This document shows, in pieces, positions 59,745-64,000 of a stretch of DNA of 64,000 nucleotides. The notes beneath the pieces were generated by a model. That model was given only the letters and a program-made list of their open reading frames with translations, did not search any database and was not told the DNA's origin. This DNA is from Lewinellaceae bacterium. Lineage in GTDB: Bacteria; Bacteroidota; Bacteroidia; Chitinophagales; Saprospiraceae. The stretch lies in the NCBI GenBank assembly GCA_020636215.1, contig JACJYG010000005.1, positions 1,240,001-1,304,000 of the forward strand, written 5' to 3'. Numbering within the stretch: the first letter of the stretch is position 1; every line of letters starts with the position of its first letter. The position numbers were made by a program, and so were the translations under genes.

Positions 59745-61959
59745 CCTTCCTGTACACGAAGGTACGCTCTGCGCCCTGGCCTTTGGCTCCCCCATAGCGC
59801 ATGGCCGGATCACCGGCGCTGAATTGGAAGCTGCGCGGGCAATTCCGGGGGTAGTGGATATATTTTCCTATGCCGATATTCCAGGTGATAACCAGGTGGG
59901 AGGGATCATTCCCGATGAGCCATTGCTGGCAGAACAGGATTTGCATTATCAAGGCCAGCCCATTTTTCTGATAGTTGCCGAAGATAACTGGACAGCGAGG
60001 CAGGCCCGGCGGCTGATTCAGTTGCGCTATACCCCGCTGCTGCCCATTACTGATGTGGAGGAAGCCTGGGGAAGGGAAGAATGGTTATTTCGGCCCCGTA
60101 CCTTCCGGCTGGGGGATATCGATACGGCTTGGAGCCAATGTACTTACCTATTTGAAGGTGATGCGGAAACTGGTGGGCAGGAACACCTCTACCTGGAACC
60201 CCAGGGCGCCTATGTGATACCCCGGGAACATGGCGGCATTAAGCTATACTCCGCAACTCAGGGCCCCACGCTGGTGCAGCGCACTGTGGCCCGGGTGCTG
60301 AGCTTGCCGATGCACCAGGTTGAAGTGGAAGTCCCCCGCTTGGGGGGAGGCTTTGGCGGCAAGGAGGATCAGGCTACCGCTTGGGCCTGTTTGGCGGCTC
60401 TGGCCGCCTGGCGCTTGCAACGGCCGGTAAAGATCGCGCTTCATCGGCAGGATGATATGCGCATGACCGGCAAACGGCATCCCTACCGTTCCCACTTTCG
60501 GATCGGCTTATCCAAATCTATGAAAATCCTGGCCTATGAAGTAACCTATTTGCAGAATGGCGGCGCCGCCGCCGACCTGTCGCCGGCCATCCTGGAGCGG
60601 ACGCTTTTTCACGCCACCAATAGTTACTTTATCCCCAATGTCAAAGCAACGGCCTACAGTTGCCGAACCAATTTGCCGCCCAATACGGCCTTTCGTGGTT
60701 TTGGCGCTCCACAGGCTATGTTCGTCCTGGAAGCGGCCATAGCCCAGGCAGCTTGCGAACTGGGGATTTCCGCCCGCCGGATACAAGAGGCTAACCTGCT
60801 GAAGGAAGGCGACGAGTTTCCCTACGGCCAGCGCGCCCGCCAGGCGCACGCCCGTCAGTGCTGGGCTGCCGTTGAGGCAACATTTGACATTCGCAAAAAG
60901 GAGCAGGCCATCAAGGCCTACAACCACCAGCACTCATATCAGAAAAAAGGGCTGGCGATGATGCCGGTCTGTTTTGGCATTTCCTTTACCAAAACCCCAA
61001 TGAACCAGGCCAGTGCGCTGGTGCACATCTATCAGGATGGTAGTATCGGGCTGAGCAGTGGAGCGGTGGAGATGGGACAGGGGGTCAATACAAAACTCGT
61101 GCAGGTAGCGGCTATGGCCCTTGCTGTCCATCCCCGTCGTATTAAGGTGGAAACAACGGATACCACGCGGGTAGCCAACACTTCGCCTACGGCAGCCAGT
61201 TCGGGCGCCGACCTGAACGGCAAGGCGGTGCAGCAGGCTTGTGTACAGTTGCGTCGCCGGCTTACAGCAATGGCGGCACTGATCCTGCACGTTTCGCCGG
61301 CTGCAATCCAATTTCGGGCGGAAAAAGTGTGGTGTAAAGGCCAACCCACCGCACTCGATTGGGAAAAACTGATTGCCGAGGCATTCCTCCGGCGGGTAAA
61401 CCTAAGCGCTCAGGGGCATTATGCGACGCCAATGATCTATTTCGATAAGGACAAAGAAAAAGGACACCCCTTTGCCTACCATGTATTCGGCGCTGCCGCC
61501 ATTTCAGCTACCGTGGACTGTATTCGCGGTACTTATGAGATCGATGAAGTGGACATTATCCATGATTTTGGCAACAGCCTGAATATCGATGTTGACCAGG
61601 GGCAGGTGGAAGGCGGCGTAGTGCAGGGCATCGGCTGGATGACAGCTGAAGAAGTCGTGTACAGCCCGGAAGGACGCTTGCTGTCCGATAGCCTGTCTAC
61701 CTATAAAGTGCCGGATATTACTGCTGCACCCAAAGTGATTGATTGCCGGCCTTTGGGGCTGGACGGCCCGGGCCTGGCCATCCTGCGTTCGAAAGCTGTT
61801 GGCGAGCCGCCTTTGATGTACGGTATTGGCGCCTATTTTGCCTTGTTGCAAGCCATACGCGCTTTTAACCCGGCCTATGTGCCGGATTTCAAAGCACCTT
61901 TTACCCCGGAAAGGGTGCTGATGGCCCTTTACCAGAACGAAAACGCCGAGGTGCTTTGA
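59689..61959 (+). CDS. xdhB: Xanthine dehydrogenase molybdopterin-binding subunit
   Basis: 756 residues from ATG 59689, 56 bp inside the xdhA gene. It carries the molybdenum cofactor site. Motifs: VPRLGGGFGGKEDQ, NTAFRGFGAPQAMF with the substrate-binding Arg, EMGQGVNTK, TAASSGADLNG and KAVGEPPLMYG with the catalytic Glu near the C-terminus. The paired XdhA/XdhB layout is typical of bacteria; purine catabolism is the likely role, though related aldehyde-type substrates cannot be excluded. Confidence 0.95.
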   Translation: MKNIDSNGHVKGRSTFLDDLPVHEGTLCALAFGSPIAHGRITGAELEAARAIPGVVDIFSYADIPGDNQVGGIIPDEPLLAEQDLHYQGQPIFLIVAEDNWTARQARRLIQLRYTPLLPITDVEEAWGREEWLFRPRTFRLGDIDTAWSQCTYLFEGDAETGGQEHLYLEPQGAYVIPREHGGIKLYSATQGPTLVQRTVARVLSLPMHQVEVEVPRLGGGFGGKEDQATAWACLAALAAWRLQRPVKIALHRQDDMRMTGKRHPYRSHFRIGLSKSMKILAYEVTYLQNGGAAADLSPAILERTLFHATNSYFIPNVKATAYSCRTNLPPNTAFRGFGAPQAMFVLEAAIAQAACELGISARRIQEANLLKEGDEFPYGQRARQAHARQCWAAVEATFDIRKKEQAIKAYNHQHSYQKKGLAMMPVCFGISFTKTPMNQASALVHIYQDGSIGLSSGAVEMGQGVNTKLVQVAAMALAVHPRRIKVETTDTTRVANTSPTAASSGADLNGKAVQQACVQLRRRLTAMAALILHVSPAAIQFRAEKVWCKGQPTALDWEKLIAEAFLRRVNLSAQGHYATPMIYFDKDKEKGHPFAYHVFGAAAISATVDCIRGTYEIDEVDIIHDFGNSLNIDVDQGQVEGGVVQGIGWMTAEEVVYSPEGRLLSDSLSTYKVPDITAAPKVIDCRPLGLDGPGLAILRSKAVGEPPLMYGIGAYFALLQAIRAFNPAYVPDFKAPFTPERVLMALYQNENAEVL

Positions 61960-62444
61960 GGCTGGAATACACCACGGTAAATATTCTCAGGGGAGCAGCA
62001 ATCTACTCCCTGGGAGACAGCGCGGCGGCGCTTCTTGTTGACGAATTCCAGTGGAGTCGGTTACTCGGCCTATCGTTGATTGGGGCTACGATATACGCTT
62101 TCGAGATCCCGAACTACTTCAACTGGATTGAAGAGAAAGTGCAGGGGCGCAAAGGATTCCGGGCGGCATTGGATAAGACGATGCTGGCCATGTTATATTT
62201 CAATCCCTTGTGGATTGCGCGGCATCTGTTTTTCATTTACCTCTTTTCCGGCCGCGTGTGGGAGGTGAGCTGGGCTTTATTGGGTGTGGGTTTATTTTCG
62301 TTTTTGGCCAACATCCCGTTATCATTGCTAGGGAATTTTTTCATTCAGAACGTGGTGCGCTTGCGTTGGCGCTTTTTTGCCAGCGCAGTATTTTCGGCGC
62401 TTATGGCGGTATATTATGCCTTAAGCGAGGTGTTTTTCCGGTAA
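61956..62444 (+). CDS. Small membrane protein in the xdh operon
   Basis: 162 residues. The likely start is TTG at 61956, overlapping the xdhB stop codon (TTGA). Four hydrophobic segments are visible (LLGLSLIGATIYAFEI, PLWIARHLFFIYLF, WALLGVGLFSFLANIPLSLL, FFASAVFSALMAVYYAL). A loose likeness to Mpv17-type membrane proteins (YFNWIEEKVQGRKG) was noticed. Translation coupling suggests a role with xanthine dehydrogenase, for instance substrate entry, but this is guesswork. Confidence 0.72.
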   Translation: MRLEYTTVNILRGAAIYSLGDSAAALLVDEFQWSRLLGLSLIGATIYAFEIPNYFNWIEEKVQGRKGFRAALDKTMLAMLYFNPLWIARHLFFIYLFSGRVWEVSWALLGVGLFSFLANIPLSLLGNFFIQNVVRLRWRFFASAVFSALMAVYYALSEVFFR

Positions 62445-62454
62445 AAAAGGAACT

Positions 62455-63402
62455 ATGGATATCTGGCAATTTATACAAACAAAGCTTATAGCAGGCCAGC
62501 GTTTGATGCTTCTGGTAGTGCTCGACAGCCAGGGCAGCAGCGCCGGGCAGCAGGGGTTTAAGATGGCTGTTGCGCAGGATGGGGCAACCTTTGGCACCAT
62601 CGGCGGGGGCATCATGGAATTCAAATTGGTACAGCGCGCCGGTAAGCTTTTGGAGGAGAAGCCTCTCCCTTTTTTACTGCGCCAGCACCACGACCTTCAA
62701 GCCGATGAGAACCGCTCGGGCATGATCTGTTCAGGCAGTCAGTCCGTAGCTTTTATTCCGCTTGATGACTCCGTCCTGCCAGGCTTGGAAGCGCTTACGG
62801 CCTGCATAGGGCAGGGAGCAGCCGGTTTGTTGCAGCTCAGCCCCACCGGCTTTGCTTTTTTGGAAGGGGAGGAGCGGGAAGCGCTACTCTTCAGCCGGAT
62901 CGATTCTGATACCCAATGGGTTTACGAAGAAGTGTTGGGGATTCCCAATACCTTGTTGATCTTCGGCGGAGGGCACATCAGCCTGGCCGTGAGCCGGCAG
63001 TTTCAATTATTGGGCTTCCAGGTGGCCGTTTTTGACAACCGCCCCAAGCTGCCGATGTTCCAGGATAATGCTATTGCCGGGAGGAAGGAAGTGGTCGATT
63101 ACCAGCAAATCGAACGCCTCGTTCCAGAGGGCCGCAACGTATATGTCGTTATCATGACTGCCAGCCACCACAGTGACGCCCTCATTCTGGAACAACTGCT
63201 GGAGAAGAACGTCCGCTACCTGGGCATGTTAGGCAGTAAAAACAAGGTAAATACCATCTTCGATTCGCTTCGCAGGAAAGGCTATGCAGAGGAACAACTG
63301 CAACGCGTTGCGGCGCCTATCGGATTGAAGATCAACAGTCATACTGCGGCGGAGATTGCGGTGAGCATAGCGGCGGAGGTGATTGGGGTGAAAAATGGTT
63401 GA
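62455..63402 (+). CDS. xdhC: XdhC-family molybdenum cofactor insertion protein
   Basis: 315 residues. The N-terminal XdhC/CoxI domain has VLDSQGSSAGQQGFKM and FGTIGGGIMEFKL; the C-terminal Rossmann domain has LLIFGGGHISLAVSRQ and YLGMLGSKNKV. XdhC binds sulfurated molybdenum cofactor and loads XdhB. The operon lacks other Moco genes. It ends before a strong bidirectional terminator. Confidence 0.95.
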   Translation: MDIWQFIQTKLIAGQRLMLLVVLDSQGSSAGQQGFKMAVAQDGATFGTIGGGIMEFKLVQRAGKLLEEKPLPFLLRQHHDLQADENRSGMICSGSQSVAFIPLDDSVLPGLEALTACIGQGAAGLLQLSPTGFAFLEGEEREALLFSRIDSDTQWVYEEVLGIPNTLLIFGGGHISLAVSRQFQLLGFQVAVFDNRPKLPMFQDNAIAGRKEVVDYQQIERLVPEGRNVYVVIMTASHHSDALILEQLLEKNVRYLGMLGSKNKVNTIFDSLRRKGYAEEQLQRVAAPIGLKINSHTAAEIAVSIAAEVIGVKNG

Positions 63403-63460
63403 GGCTTAAGTGGAAAGTTGTGTTCGCTTATTGGGGCTTTCCTAAAAAGGGTGAAAAAAA

Positions 63461-63490
63461 AGCAGGAGCTGCATATTGCAACTCCTGCTT
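63461..63490. terminator. Bidirectional terminator between xdhC and RRM gene
   Basis: AGCAGGAG pairs with CTCCTGCT with a short inner GCA/TGC pairing; an A-run precedes and T-containing sequence follows, so transcripts from both sides can terminate. Confidence 0.75.
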
Positions 63491-63567
63491 AAATTCATTT
63501 TCTCAGGTATAGTACAGGCGATTGACATTACGTTTCAAGAGAAACGATGCAATTGCCCCATCACTGA

Positions 63568-63888
63568 TTACCATCTGTTGTTGTCGCGGTTGCGGTCGCG
63601 GTAGCCGCCGCCACCACCACCACCACGGTTGTTGTCGCGGCCACCGGTACGGGGCTCCGCTACTTTAACCACGATGGTCCGGCCATCGAGTTCGGAATCA
63701 TTCAGCTTTTGAATGGCTTCTCTTGCTTCATCGTCATTGTCCATTTCGACAAAACCGAAACCTTTCGACTTTCCAGTGAACTGGTCATCGATTACTTTGG
63801 CGGAACTAACAGACCCAAATGCTTCGAAAGCTTCTTTCAGGTCATCGCTTTGAGTGTTAAAGCTGAGCTTGGCTACAAAAATGTTCAT
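63568..63888 (-). CDS. Glycine-rich RNA-binding protein (RRM)
   Basis: 106 residues. RNP2 is IFVAKLSF near the N-terminus and RNP1 KGFGFVEM at about 45; the C-terminal 27 residues are Gly/Arg/Asn-rich (RGGGGGGGYRDRN). Small RRM proteins of this type are common in Bacteroidota and cyanobacteria and bind single-stranded RNA, possibly in cold or stress responses. The GC-rich glycine codons produce trinucleotide repeats near the 3' end. The 112 bp upstream to the window end show no other gene. Confidence 0.93.
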   Translation of the reverse strand: MNIFVAKLSFNTQSDDLKEAFEAFGSVSSAKVIDDQFTGKSKGFGFVEMDNDDEAREAIQKLNDSELDGRTIVVKVAEPRTGGRDNNRGGGGGGGYRDRNRDNNRW

Positions 63889-64000
63889 TGTAAAAAAAAA
63901 TTAAAGGTAAACAATAGAACTTCAAGGTTCACCCGGCATTTCACAGCCATGCACTATCGCAGGGCAGAAAAAAAACAGAGCCACTTAGCGGCGGACCAGT

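Noticed and set aside
63889..64000. tRNA or small RNA gene at the window end
   Set aside because: No cloverleaf or stable hairpin could be drawn in the last 112 bases.

Overview
This window looks like chromosome of a Bacteroidota bacterium, most likely a Saprospiria-type relative (the phylum call is firm, the class is inference). Two secreted proteins end in type IX secretion sorting domains (9121-10968, 47929-50109). Several promoters fit the Bacteroidota pattern TTG-N19-23-TAnnTTTG. Shine-Dalgarno sites are mostly weak. DUF3810, a DUF721/recF pair and a propeller-LytS kinase/LytTR pair are typical of the phylum. I saw no rRNA, tRNA, CRISPR array, prophage or intact insertion sequence. The first gene is cut by the window edge.

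Layout. 1-13016 is mostly housekeeping: a CBS/DUF294 nucleotidyltransferase with a DnaQ-type exonuclease, two lipoproteins with a GT39-type glycosyltransferase, a universal stress protein, ruvB, icd, a T9SS cargo protein, an A-type Fe-S carrier and a bifunctional-nuclease protein. 13017-19215 holds two large divergent AAA+ genes. One is a Clp/Hsp100-like ATPase whose C-terminus resembles release factor 2 without its catalytic GGQ domain. The other is a tandem CbbX-type AAA+ protein with a duplicated N-terminal beta domain. 19238-38088 returns to general functions: methyltransferase, subtilisin, DUF721-recF, CDF transporter, YceI with a two-component system, DUF58, thioredoxin, DUF3810, eIF1-like protein, CtlX, a palindromic MITE-like element, GDPD, SPFH protein, a thioredoxin-fold protein and NDH-2.

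38112-45393 is the most striking locus. A CHAT caspase-like protease, a membrane-anchored STAND-like NTPase and a very large WD40 protein with its own signal peptide are packed on the minus strand with 2-bp spacing or a 4-bp overlap, followed 23 bp later by NDH-2. The predicted topology is a cytosolic protease, an inner-membrane NTPase and an extracytoplasmic WD40 sensor, a split form of architectures usually seen as one NTPase-TM-WD40 chain.

45523-58146 holds a small membrane protein, a 408-bp array of exactly 51 eight-base units, a GH76 mannanase, a vanadium-haloperoxidase-like protein, a deoxynucleoside kinase, folK (probably leaderless) divergent from a TetR gene with an obvious operator, an alpha/beta hydrolase, a NarL-type two-component pair, an exonuclease, YebC, a TPR protein and a lipoprotein. 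58272-63402 is a xanthine dehydrogenase operon (xdhA, xdhB, a membrane protein, xdhC). A glycine-rich RRM protein closes the window. Many intergenic gaps carry short, degenerate, phrase-like repeats that recur across the window.
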